Assembly: GCA_947496465.1 (NCBI GenBank)
Contig: CANMCX010000002.1
Location: 248,001 to 312,000, forward strand
Origin: Marinifilum_A sediminis
GTDB taxonomy: Bacteria > Bacteroidota > Bacteroidia > Bacteroidales > Marinifilaceae
Length of the DNA stretch: 64,000 nucleotides
Direction: 5' to 3'
Shown piece after piece: positions 9,399-15,818 of the stretch. Both the position numbers and the translations under genes were made by a program. Position 1 is the stretch's first letter; every line of letters starts with the position of its first letter. Under the pieces are notes generated by a model. The model ran no database searches and had not been told where the DNA came from. It saw nothing but the letters and a program-made list of their open reading frames with translations.

Positions 9399-9737
9399 TT
9401 AATGATCACAACAATTAGCAGTAAAGCTAATGGTTTCAGTTAAAAAACCATTCACCAAATCTTTAGCTTCCAGTTTTGGAGCACCTACAAAAACATTTAC
9501 ATTGTTGGCATTAAATATTTCAATTGCTCTTCCGCCCATACCGCCTGCAAGAACATCCGTTACACCTAAGTTTGCTAAAAATGGAGGTAACATACCTGGT
9601 ACGTGTGGTGGTGCTTCTACTAATTCTTCGCTTACAATTACTTTTTCATCTACATCGATTAATGCAAAATGACTACAATGTCCAAAATGTGCATCCAACA
9701 TACCTTCTTTTACCGGTACCGCAATCTTCTTTTTCAT
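9399..9737 (-). CDS. NifX/NifB-C-type (orange-protein-like) cofactor-binding protein, copy A
   Basis: A 112-residue member of the dinitrogenase iron-molybdenum cofactor family. It begins MKKKIAVPVKEGMLDAHFGHC, with the family's HFGHC segment, then VLAGGMGGRAIEIFN near residues 62-76. The C-terminus ends in NCCDH, a possible extra metal ligand set. Family members bind or carry metal-sulfur cofactors; the orange protein of Desulfovibrio gigas, a close family type, holds a Mo-Cu sulfide cluster. No nitrogenase genes are in the window, so nitrogen fixation is not implied. It directly precedes the DUF89 gene. Confidence 0.85.
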   Translation of the reverse strand: MKKKIAVPVKEGMLDAHFGHCSHFALIDVDEKVIVSEELVEAPPHVPGMLPPFLANLGVTDVLAGGMGGRAIEIFNANNVNVFVGAPKLEAKDLVNGFLTETISFTANCCDH

Positions 9738-9813
9738 GTGATAAATTTTAAATTAGAAATCTCAAATATGATTTCTATGTATTTGTTATTTAATAATCAG
9801 TTTACAAAATGCA

Positions 9814-9857
9814 AACACAAGGAATTTACCAAACCAAATAAGCATTTCCCTTGTGTT
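9814..9857 (-). promoter_or_regulatory. Intercistronic hairpin within the ORP-like operon
   Basis: Arms AACACAAGGAA (9814-9824) and TTCCCTTGTGTT (9846-9857) pair with one bulge in the 141-base gap between the DUF5320-like and NifX-like genes. No strong T-run follows on the minus strand, so this looks more like an RNA processing, stability or attenuation element than a full terminator. Confidence 0.45.
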
Positions 9858-9878
9858 CTTTGGACATATTATAATCCA

Positions 9879-10070
9879 TTATCTTCTTCTTCTTAAACCT
9901 TGCCCTTTTCCTCTTCCAATTCCTCTTCCACGACCAAGCCCCATTCCTTCGGATGATTGATCTCTCTTTTCCTCTTGCTTTTCGGTATTAATTTCAGACT
10001 TGCATCGTCCCATACCTCTACCTGACCTAACTCCTTGTCCTCTCGGACCTGTTCTATCCAATCCTGGCAT
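9879..10070 (-). CDS. Small Gly/Arg-rich DUF5320-like protein, copy 2
   Basis: A 63-residue protein from the ATG at 10070, chosen because AAGGAGG sits 5 bases before it; a longer frame to 10133 runs into the neighbour. It begins MPGLDRTGPRGQG and contains GRGMGRC, fitting the DUF5320 pattern M-P-x-x-D-x-x-G-P-x-G-x-G...G-R-G-x-G-x-C. The rest is a charged linker and a GRGRGIGRGKGQG stretch ending in RRRR. There is a single Cys. Such proteins accompany NifX-like and MinD-type genes in anaerobes; their function is unknown. The basic tail suggests binding to nucleic acid or to an acidic partner. Confidence 0.75.
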   Translation of the reverse strand: MPGLDRTGPRGQGVRSGRGMGRCKSEINTEKQEEKRDQSSEGMGLGRGRGIGRGKGQGLRRRR

Positions 10071-10084
10071 AACAACCTCCTTTT

Positions 10085-10270
10085 TTAAATAGATTTTCCA
10101 CTTTTTAATCTTTTCCCCCGACCAAGACCACAACCACTTTTTCTTTTAAGACCAAGACCTTCGCCCAGTTTCTCTAGTTTGGTTTTCATATCATCAGAGG
10201 AACACTTGCCTAATTTGCGTCCTGTTCCGGATCCTTTTCCTTCCGGACCTTTTCCATTTAGCTTTGGCAT
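10085..10270 (-). CDS. Small Gly/Lys-rich DUF5320-like protein, copy 1
   Basis: A 61-residue protein beginning MPKLNGKGPEGKGSGTGRKLGKC, a Lys version of the DUF5320 pattern seen in the next gene. A short predicted helix (DDMKTKLEKLGEG) links to a second Cys in KSGCGLGRGK. It lies 14 bases upstream of its paralogue and 11 bases after the NifX-like copy B, clearly in the operon. The two paralogues have diverged in charge type (Lys versus Arg) while keeping the Gly and Cys positions, which argues that both are real and functional. Confidence 0.72.
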   Translation of the reverse strand: MPKLNGKGPEGKGSGTGRKLGKCSSDDMKTKLEKLGEGLGLKRKSGCGLGRGKRLKSGKSI

Positions 10271-10281
10271 ATTCGTAGAAT

Positions 10282-10599
10282 TTAAGATTTTAAGTTTTTA
10301 AGAATTTTCTCAACTGTATTGTTATCATCCTGAAGAATTACCATCTGAATATTAAATTCATCTAGTAGATCTTTTGCTTTGGGTCCAAAATCACCAGAAA
10401 TAACTTTTGAAACACCCAATTCTATAGCCGTTTCAGAGGCTTTCGTCCCTGCTCCTCCAGCTGCATTAGCATGTTTATTTTCGATAAAACGCACCTCTCC
10501 ATTTTCATCATCATACAAACAGAACCAAGCTGCTCGACCAAAACGCAAATCAAATAAAGAACCCTCTCCTTTTCCAGTTGATGTAATAATTGTTTTCAT
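10282..10599 (-). CDS. NifX/NifB-C-type (orange-protein-like) cofactor-binding protein, copy B
   Basis: A 105-residue member of the same family as the copy at 9399. It begins MKTIITSTGKGEGSLFDLRFGRAAWF, where the family's FGRA segment replaces HFGHC, followed by ASETAIELGVSKVISGDFGPKAKDLL. It has no Cys and no His in the usual ligand region, so it may bind its cofactor differently from copy A or act as a structural partner. It lies 6 bases after the DUF134 gene. The pair recalls the two NifX-domain proteins encoded in Desulfovibrio orp operons. Confidence 0.82.
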   Translation of the reverse strand: MKTIITSTGKGEGSLFDLRFGRAAWFCLYDDENGEVRFIENKHANAAGGAGTKASETAIELGVSKVISGDFGPKAKDLLDEFNIQMVILQDDNNTVEKILKNLKS

Positions 10600-10605
10600 T
10601 TATTT

Positions 10606-11010
10606 TTATTTATTTAAAGATTCTATTTTTAATGAATTACAAGCAGGACAAACCTCACTATCCATATTTTTGGGAATATTAAATCGGGCATGGCACTTGT
10701 TGCACACAAACCAATCTTTATCCATTACAGCATTTCCAAAAACAGTCTTTATATCTTTTGTTTCGACTAAAGCCATTGCTATTTTCCTTCTTGCACTTTC
10801 ATATATTCTTGCAAATGTTGGTCTTGATACTCCCATTATATCCGCAGCTTCTTTATGATTCATAAAGTCATAATCGGCTAATTTAATAGCCTCATATTCT
10901 TCATATAAAAATTCAACAGAATCTCTTTTTTTAGCATTAACACCAAAGGGTCTATATCCTTTAAATCTTGGAGGTTCAACAACCTTTCTTAAACGTATTC
11001 GTCTTGGCAT
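10606..11010 (-). CDS. DUF134 (UPF0251) helix-turn-helix regulator with zinc-ribbon-like tail
   Basis: A 134-residue protein. The N-terminus MPRRIRLRKVVEPPRFKGYRP is the DUF134 signature (P-R-x-x-P-R-x-x-F-x-P); the HTH lies near residues 45-80 (NHKEAADIMGVSRPTFARIYESARRKIA), and the C-terminus adds two CxxC knuckles (CNKC, CPAC) forming a probable zinc ribbon. It is the first gene of the ORP-like operon and therefore its likely regulator, taking the place of the sigma-54 activator found with Desulfovibrio orp genes. What it senses is unknown; the Cys pairs could respond to metal or redox state. Confidence 0.85.
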   Translation of the reverse strand: MPRRIRLRKVVEPPRFKGYRPFGVNAKKRDSVEFLYEEYEAIKLADYDFMNHKEAADIMGVSRPTFARIYESARRKIAMALVETKDIKTVFGNAVMDKDWFVCNKCHARFNIPKNMDSEVCPACNSLKIESLNK

Positions 11011-11034
11011 ATATTAATTTTTAAACAAAGTTAT

Positions 11035-11048
11035 TGAGATTATTCTCA
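11035..11048. promoter_or_regulatory. Candidate operator upstream of the DUF134 gene
   Basis: TGAGA-N4-TCTCA, 25-38 bases before the DUF134 start codon on the minus strand, in an otherwise AT-rich leader. A site here could serve autoregulation. The arms are only 5 bp, so chance is not excluded. Confidence 0.3.
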
Positions 11049-11093
11049 TTTCACAAATATTTTCCAATTAAATATTTGATCACTATAAGATAT

Positions 11094-11120
11094 AAAAAAA
11101 GAGATCCTAATTCGGATCTC
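11094..11120 (-). terminator. Terminator of the SDR gene
   Basis: On the minus strand GAGATCC and GGATCTC (11114-11120 and 11101-11107) enclose a 6-base loop and are followed by seven T. It separates the SDR gene from the ORP-like operon. Confidence 0.85.
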
Positions 11121-11146
11121 CATTTAACTAATATTAATTTTAGTTC

Positions 11147-11911
11147 TTAAACCTCCTCCTCAGCCGAGATAAAGTGAGCAAATTGCTTTTCCACAGTAAC
11201 AGGTTCGGTTAAATACAATTCTCCAACTTGTTTCGACATCATATCCGGAAAAACATACTCATTGCCATCTTTTAATCCTTTTACGATATTTTGAGCTACA
11301 TTTTGAGGCAGATCTTTATCCAATTCCAAATCTCTAATCATATCCGTGTCAATGGGTCCAGGATAAACACCCATTACCAAAATATTAGAATTTAATAATT
11401 CGCCCCGCATTCCCTGAGTAATGCTATGAACAGCTGCTTTAGATGCAGAATATGCTCCACTAATAGGCATACTTGCCAAACCCAATACCGAAGAAATATT
11501 TACAATAGCTGCATGACTCTTATTTTTTAAATGATCAATCATTGAAAGGCTTAACTTTACCAAACCCCAAACATTCACTTCAAAATTAACCGCCATGCTA
11601 TCCAATGTATCGTCTGAGAAAAAACCTCCAGGTTCATAAACACCAGCATTATTTATTAATATTTCAACATCTTTTATCGATCTGGTAGCTTTAATAATCG
11701 ATCGATCATCTCTCAAATCTAACAGAACAGGTACCAGTCTAGTACTGTATTCTGCTTTTAAATCATTTAAGGCTTTAGCGTTTCTAACTCCGGCGTATAC
11801 CTTTTTTGCTCCTGCTTCTAACAATTCGATGGTGATTGCTCTCCCAATTCCTCTACTTGCTCCACTTACAAAAGCAACTCTCCCTTTCGGGGATACTTTT
11901 AATTCATTCAT
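11147..11911 (-). CDS. Short-chain dehydrogenase/reductase
   Basis: A 254-residue classical SDR from the ATG at 11911, which has CGGAGG 5 bases upstream; a GTG one codon earlier was rejected. The cofactor loop SGASRGIGRA, the NNAG motif, an active-site Ser in NISSV and the YSASK Tyr-x3-Lys pair are all present. SDRs of this type reduce carbonyls or oxidise alcohols with NAD(P)H; the substrate cannot be told. It is a single-gene unit divergent from trpB. Confidence 0.88.
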   Translation of the reverse strand: MNELKVSPKGRVAFVSGASRGIGRAITIELLEAGAKKVYAGVRNAKALNDLKAEYSTRLVPVLLDLRDDRSIIKATRSIKDVEILINNAGVYEPGGFFSDDTLDSMAVNFEVNVWGLVKLSLSMIDHLKNKSHAAIVNISSVLGLASMPISGAYSASKAAVHSITQGMRGELLNSNILVMGVYPGPIDTDMIRDLELDKDLPQNVAQNIVKGLKDGNEYVFPDMMSKQVGELYLTEPVTVEKQFAHFISAEEEV

Positions 11912-12065
11912 CACAACCTCCGTTTGGTTTAAAACTTATTTAAAACAATTCTACACAAATTACAAATATCCTCTCCCAATAGCAATGTAAATAAGATTGC
12001 TCATCTTATTTAGAAAGTCAGTAATAATCATGAGTCTAGATGAATCATTATATGCACTTATTTTT

Positions 12066-12073
12066 TACCTTTG
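12066..12073 (+). promoter_or_regulatory. -7 promoter box for the trpB leader
   Basis: TACCTTTG matches TAnnTTTG exactly. Transcription should begin near 12080, just where the long-range leader stem (12082-12089) begins, giving a leader of about 170 bases. Confidence 0.65.
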
Positions 12074-12079
12074 CATTCG

Positions 12080-12224
12080 TCGAGATTCTTTGGCGATTTC
12101 TTATCGGGGTGCGATCAATCTATAATCTTTTCCAATGGCATTCCTGGCTGGAGATCATAAGGAGAATCTCGGCTTTCTAATATAACCAGTATTCAAGAAA
12201 TACTAATCCTGTTATATTTAGTAT
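12080..12224 (+). ncRNA. Tryptophan attenuator-like leader RNA upstream of trpB
   Basis: The leader has a perfect long-range stem GAGATTCT (12082-12089) with AGAATCTC (12163-12170), then two mutually exclusive hairpins: AGTATT/AATACT (12189-12194 with 12199-12204), inside AATATAAC/GTTATATT arms, versus ATACTAA/TTAGTAT (12200-12206 with 12218-12224). A frame crossing the leader has closely spaced Trp codons. This layout is what ribosome-mediated attenuation requires and resembles the bacteroid-trp RNA motif described for Bacteroidetes trp genes. No strong T-run follows, so control may act on translation or on a weak terminator. Confidence 0.65.
12109..12180 (+). CDS. Putative Trp-containing leader peptide
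   Basis: A 23-codon frame opens with GTG at 12109, preceded by GGGG as a weak ribosome site, and stops at TAA 12178-12180. It contains the QWHSWLE segment with Trp codons at 12136 and 12145. A third in-frame Trp codon (12091) lies upstream, so an earlier non-ATG start is possible. The only upstream ATG (12052) precedes the promoter. The stop lies next to the alternative hairpins, so a ribosome stalled at the Trp codons would change their folding. Confidence 0.45.
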   Translation: MRSIYNLFQWHSWLEIIRRISAF

Positions 12225-12249
12225 CTGTTAACCAATAACCACATACAAA

Positions 12250-13458
12250 ATGTCTACAAATTATTTTAAAACCTATCCCAACCAAGATGGGTATTTCGGA
12301 AAGTACGGAGGTAGTTATATCCCTGAAGAACTAAAGGAAGAAATGAAAAAAATTAACAATGCGTATTACTCTATCAGTAAGTCGCATGAATTCATTTCAG
12401 AATTAAGAAGTATTCGCAAACACTTTCAGGGAAGACCTACGCCTGTTTATTACTGCAATCGCTTATCGAATAAATACGGAGGTAGAATCTATCTTAAACG
12501 TGAAGATTTAAATCATTCCGGAGCTCATAAGTTGAATCATTGTATGGGAGAAGCTCTGCTTGCCAAATACATGGGTAAAAAGAAATTGATTGCTGAAACC
12601 GGGGCTGGACAACATGGTGTTGCTTTGGCGACTGCTGCTGCTTATTTTGGTTTGGAATGTGAAATCCATATGGGCGAAGTGGATATCGCCAAAGAGCATC
12701 CCAATGTGATGCGAATGAAAATATTGGGAGCTACAGTTATTCCGGTTACTCATGGATTAAAAACATTAAAAGAAGCTGTTGATTCTGCTTTTCAATCCTA
12801 CTTAAAGGACCCGATTAATACAATTTACTGCATAGGTTCTGTGGTTGGTCCACATCCATTCCCGATGATGGTTCGTGAATTTCAACGCGTGATTGGAATC
12901 GAAGCCAGAGAGCAATTTCAGGAAATGACAGGTGAGTTACCTGATAATATTGTTGCTAGCGTAGGTGGTGGTAGTAATGCCATGGGTATTTTCTCTGCCT
13001 TTTTAGATGATGAAGAATGTAAACTTCACGGAGTTGAACCTGCAGGAAGATCTTATGACAAAGGAGAACATGCAGCAACCTTAACTTTCGGAAAACCTGG
13101 TGTTATACACGGTTTTAAATGTTATTTATTACAAGATGAAGAAGGACAGCCAGACCCAGTTTATTCTGTTGCCAGTGGTTTAGATTATCCTGGAGTTGGA
13201 CCAGAACATTCTATGCTAAAAGATTGGAACAAGGTAGAATACAATTCTATTACCGATAAAGAATGCATAGAAGCATTTTATGAATTAAGTAGATCAGAAG
13301 GGATTATCCCTGCATTGGAAAGTGCTCATGCTGTTGCTTATGCCTTAAAACTTGCCAAAGCCAATCCTCGTCAATCCATCTTAGTCAATTTAAGTGGAAG
13401 AGGCGATAAAGACCTTGATTTTGTAGTAGAAAAATACGGTCTTCCTGAAGATCGATAA
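12250..13458 (+). CDS. trpB: Tryptophan synthase beta subunit
   Basis: A 402-residue TrpB of normal length, joining indole and serine to make tryptophan with pyridoxal phosphate. The PLP lysine is in NHSGAHKLNHC (usually HKINN), the GAGQHGVA substrate loop follows, VGGGSNAMG is the phosphate cradle and PALESAHA is present. FGGxYVPE appears as YGGSYIPEEL at the N-terminus. No trpA or other trp gene is adjacent, so this is a stand-alone copy with its own Trp-sensitive leader. It may salvage indole or be a second TrpB in the genome. A terminator follows. Confidence 0.95.
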   Translation: MSTNYFKTYPNQDGYFGKYGGSYIPEELKEEMKKINNAYYSISKSHEFISELRSIRKHFQGRPTPVYYCNRLSNKYGGRIYLKREDLNHSGAHKLNHCMGEALLAKYMGKKKLIAETGAGQHGVALATAAAYFGLECEIHMGEVDIAKEHPNVMRMKILGATVIPVTHGLKTLKEAVDSAFQSYLKDPINTIYCIGSVVGPHPFPMMVREFQRVIGIEAREQFQEMTGELPDNIVASVGGGSNAMGIFSAFLDDEECKLHGVEPAGRSYDKGEHAATLTFGKPGVIHGFKCYLLQDEEGQPDPVYSVASGLDYPGVGPEHSMLKDWNKVEYNSITDKECIEAFYELSRSEGIIPALESAHAVAYALKLAKANPRQSILVNLSGRGDKDLDFVVEKYGLPEDR

Positions 13459-13482
13459 AACGATTTTTCGAATTGATATATT

Positions 13483-13512
13483 AAATGCTGCTCTATTTTG
13501 AGCAGCATTTTT
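13483..13512 (+). terminator. Terminator after trpB
   Basis: AAATGCTGCT (13483-13492) and AGCAGCATTT (13501-13510) form a perfect 10-bp stem with an 8-base loop and following T residues. Confidence 0.88.
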
Positions 13513-13559
13513 CATTTTAAGTCTGCAATTTAGAATAATGAACTTATATTTACAGTATT

Positions 13560-13976
13560 ATGAAAGAAGTTTATCAATTTTCGAAGGATTTAAGTAAAGA
13601 ATTTGAGTTTATCACTTCCAGAAGCAGTGGCCCAGGTGGACAAAATGTAAACAAAGTAAATTCTAAAGTAGAATTACGCTTTTCTGTTTTCGACTCAAAG
13701 ATTTTGACTCAAGAAGAAAAAGAAACCTTATTTAAAAAATTATACCATCACATTAATAATCAGGGAATACTAGCGGTTACAGCTCAAACTGAACGATCGC
13801 AACTTATGAATAAGGAAATTGCGATCCAAAAATTCTATCAGTGGATCGAACTTGCCCTAAAACCAGAAAAACCTAGAAAGAAAACTCGACCTACAAGAGC
13901 TTCAAAAGAAAAAAGATTAGCTGGTAAGCAGATTCAATCACAAAAGAAAGAATCGAGGAAAAAGCCGGATTTTTAA
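13560..13976 (+). CDS. arfB: Alternative ribosome-rescue factor B (peptidyl-tRNA hydrolase)
   Basis: A 138-residue release-factor-like protein. The catalytic GGQ loop reads SRSSGPGGQNVNKVNSKVEL near residues 21-40. The basic C-terminal tail (RKKTRPTRASKEKRLAGKQIQSQKK) is the ArfB/YaeJ extension that enters the empty mRNA channel of stalled ribosomes. It lacks the codon-recognition domains of RF1/RF2. Length and layout match the family. It is a single gene between two terminators. Confidence 0.93.
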   Translation: MKEVYQFSKDLSKEFEFITSRSSGPGGQNVNKVNSKVELRFSVFDSKILTQEEKETLFKKLYHHINNQGILAVTAQTERSQLMNKEIAIQKFYQWIELALKPEKPRKKTRPTRASKEKRLAGKQIQSQKKESRKKPDF

Positions 13977-13996
13977 AATATTTTTCATATAAAAGA

Positions 13997-14029
13997 AAAG
14001 GGCTATACCAAATGGTATAACCCTTTTTA
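13997..14029. terminator. Bidirectional terminator between arfB and fumarase
   Basis: AAAGGGcTATACC and GGTATAaCCCTTT arms close a 4-base loop (AAAT), with T-runs on both strands. It serves arfB on plus and the fumarase gene on minus. Confidence 0.85.
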
Positions 14030-14047
14030 TCTTTTAGAAATATCTTC

Positions 14048-15652
14048 TTACATATCTGCAAAAAAGTCGTTTCCTTTGTCATCAACAATAATAAAAGCAG
14101 GGAAATTCTCTACTCTAATTTTACGAACTGCTTCCATACCTAATTCAGGGAAATCAATCACTTCAATGGATTTGATACTGTTCTTAGCAAGAACTGCAGC
14201 TGGTCCACCAATCGATCCTAAATAGAATCCACCATTTTCTTTACAGGCATCAGTTACTGATTTGTAACGGTTTCCTTTTGCAACCATTACCATAGAACCG
14301 CCTTCTTTTTGGAATACACCAACATAAGGATCCATACGTCCAGCTGTTGTTGGTCCAAAACTACCTGAAGCCATTCCTTCCGGAGTTTTAGCAGGTCCTG
14401 CGTAATACACCGGATGATTCTTGAAATATTCAGGCATTTCTTTTCCCTCATCTAACATCTGCTTGATTTGAGCGTGTGCAATATCACGTGCTACAATCAA
14501 AGTTCCCGATAAATTCAAGCGTGTTTTGATAGGATATTTAGTCAATTCCTTCAAAATATCTTCCATTGGCTGATCTAAATCAATATCAACTGCAGCTTTC
14601 ATTGCTGGAGCCTCCTCTGGTAAATATTTTACTGGATCTTTCTCTAACTTTTCAAGGAAGATTCCATCCTCATTAATTTTGGCTTTGATATTTCTATCTG
14701 CACTACAGCTAACACCTAATCCTACAGGACAAGAAGCAGCATGACGAGTCATACGAATTACTCGTACATCGTGAACAAAGTATTTTCCACCAAACTGAGC
14801 TCCAATTTCGCTATTTTGGCAAATCTCTTGTACTTTTTTCTCCCATTCAAGATCTCTAAAAGCCTGACCACCTTCGTTACCTTCTGTTGGTAAATGATCG
14901 TAATAACCTGCAGATGCTTTCTTAACTGTAGCCAATGTTGCTTCAGCTGAAGTTCCACCAATTACTAATGCTAAGTGATAAGGAGGACAAGCAGAGGTAC
15001 CTAAATCTTTAATTTTTTCTTCAACAAATTTGGTTAGATTCTCTTCGTTCAAAAGAGCCTTAGTTTGCTGATAAAGGAAAGTTTTATTTCCTGATCCACC
15101 ACCTTTGGTTACAAATAGAAATTCGTAAGCATTACCTTGGTTAGCGTAAATATCAATTTGAGCTGGAAGGTTATTTCCTGTATTTTTTTCTTCGAACATA
15201 GTGAAAGGAACAACCTGAGAATATCTCAAATTTCTTTCTTTATAGGTATCGTAAACACCTCTTGAAAGATGCTCTGCATCATTTGATCCGGTGTAAACAT
15301 CTTCACCTTTTTTTGCAACAACAATAGCAGTACCAGTATCCTGACAAGTAGGCAACTGTCCATCAGCTGCAACCACTTGATTCATCAACATGGTATGAGC
15401 TACGAATTTATCATTATCTGAAGCCTCTCCATCCTTTAAAATATCCTGTAGTTTAGTAAGGTGAGCAGGACGCAAGAAAAATGAAACATCAGAAAATGCT
15501 TCTTTCGATAATAATTCTAATCCTTTAGGATCAATCTTTAAGATTTTTCTTCCATCAACATCAATGGTGGAAACATAGTCTTTTGTTAACAAACGATATT
15601 CTGTTGTATCCTTTGTTATCGGAAAAGGCTTCTGATATTTAAATTCGGACAT
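14048..15652 (-). CDS. fumA: Class I (iron-sulfur) fumarate hydratase
   Basis: A 534-residue single-chain class I fumarase, interconverting fumarate and malate with an oxygen-sensitive [4Fe-4S] cluster. The three cluster Cys sit in LPTCQDTGTA, GTSACPPYHLALVIGG and the ASCPVGLGVSC region. The C-terminal beta domain carries AGPAKTPEGMASGSFGPTTAGRMD. Length equals FumA/FumB of enterobacteria. Using the cluster enzyme agrees with an anaerobic lifestyle. It is monocistronic. Confidence 0.93.
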   Translation of the reverse strand: MSEFKYQKPFPITKDTTEYRLLTKDYVSTIDVDGRKILKIDPKGLELLSKEAFSDVSFFLRPAHLTKLQDILKDGEASDNDKFVAHTMLMNQVVAADGQLPTCQDTGTAIVVAKKGEDVYTGSNDAEHLSRGVYDTYKERNLRYSQVVPFTMFEEKNTGNNLPAQIDIYANQGNAYEFLFVTKGGGSGNKTFLYQQTKALLNEENLTKFVEEKIKDLGTSACPPYHLALVIGGTSAEATLATVKKASAGYYDHLPTEGNEGGQAFRDLEWEKKVQEICQNSEIGAQFGGKYFVHDVRVIRMTRHAASCPVGLGVSCSADRNIKAKINEDGIFLEKLEKDPVKYLPEEAPAMKAAVDIDLDQPMEDILKELTKYPIKTRLNLSGTLIVARDIAHAQIKQMLDEGKEMPEYFKNHPVYYAGPAKTPEGMASGSFGPTTAGRMDPYVGVFQKEGGSMVMVAKGNRYKSVTDACKENGGFYLGSIGGPAAVLAKNSIKSIEVIDFPELGMEAVRKIRVENFPAFIIVDDKGNDFFADM

Positions 15653-15818
15653 GGTAAAATATTTTAAAATTTGTGTGTTTCAATTTTCACTAAAAGATGA
15701 GAAATACTCTTCTTTTAGATCTCTACAGACAAAGATAAAACAAAATGATATCTAAGCTCAACTAAATTGGCTATTCTAAAACATTGCCGTGCAACATACG
15801 CAAAACAATACCAACAGC

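Noticed and set aside
9399..10599. Nitrogenase cofactor genes (NifX-like proteins) as evidence of nitrogen fixation
   Set aside because: No nifHDK, nifEN or nifB radical-SAM domain is present; the context fits an ORP-type complex instead.
10379..10858. 159-residue plus-strand frame opposite the NifX-B and DUF134 genes
   Set aside because: It is antisense to two conserved genes and shows only low-complexity mirror sequence.
12052..12108. ATG at 12052 as start of the Trp leader peptide
   Set aside because: It lies upstream of the exact -7 box at 12066-12073 and so outside the expected transcript.
12080..12180. TPP or SAM riboswitch in the trpB leader, suggested by CGGGGTGC
   Set aside because: The other conserved cores of those riboswitches are missing, and Trp codons plus competing hairpins explain the region better.
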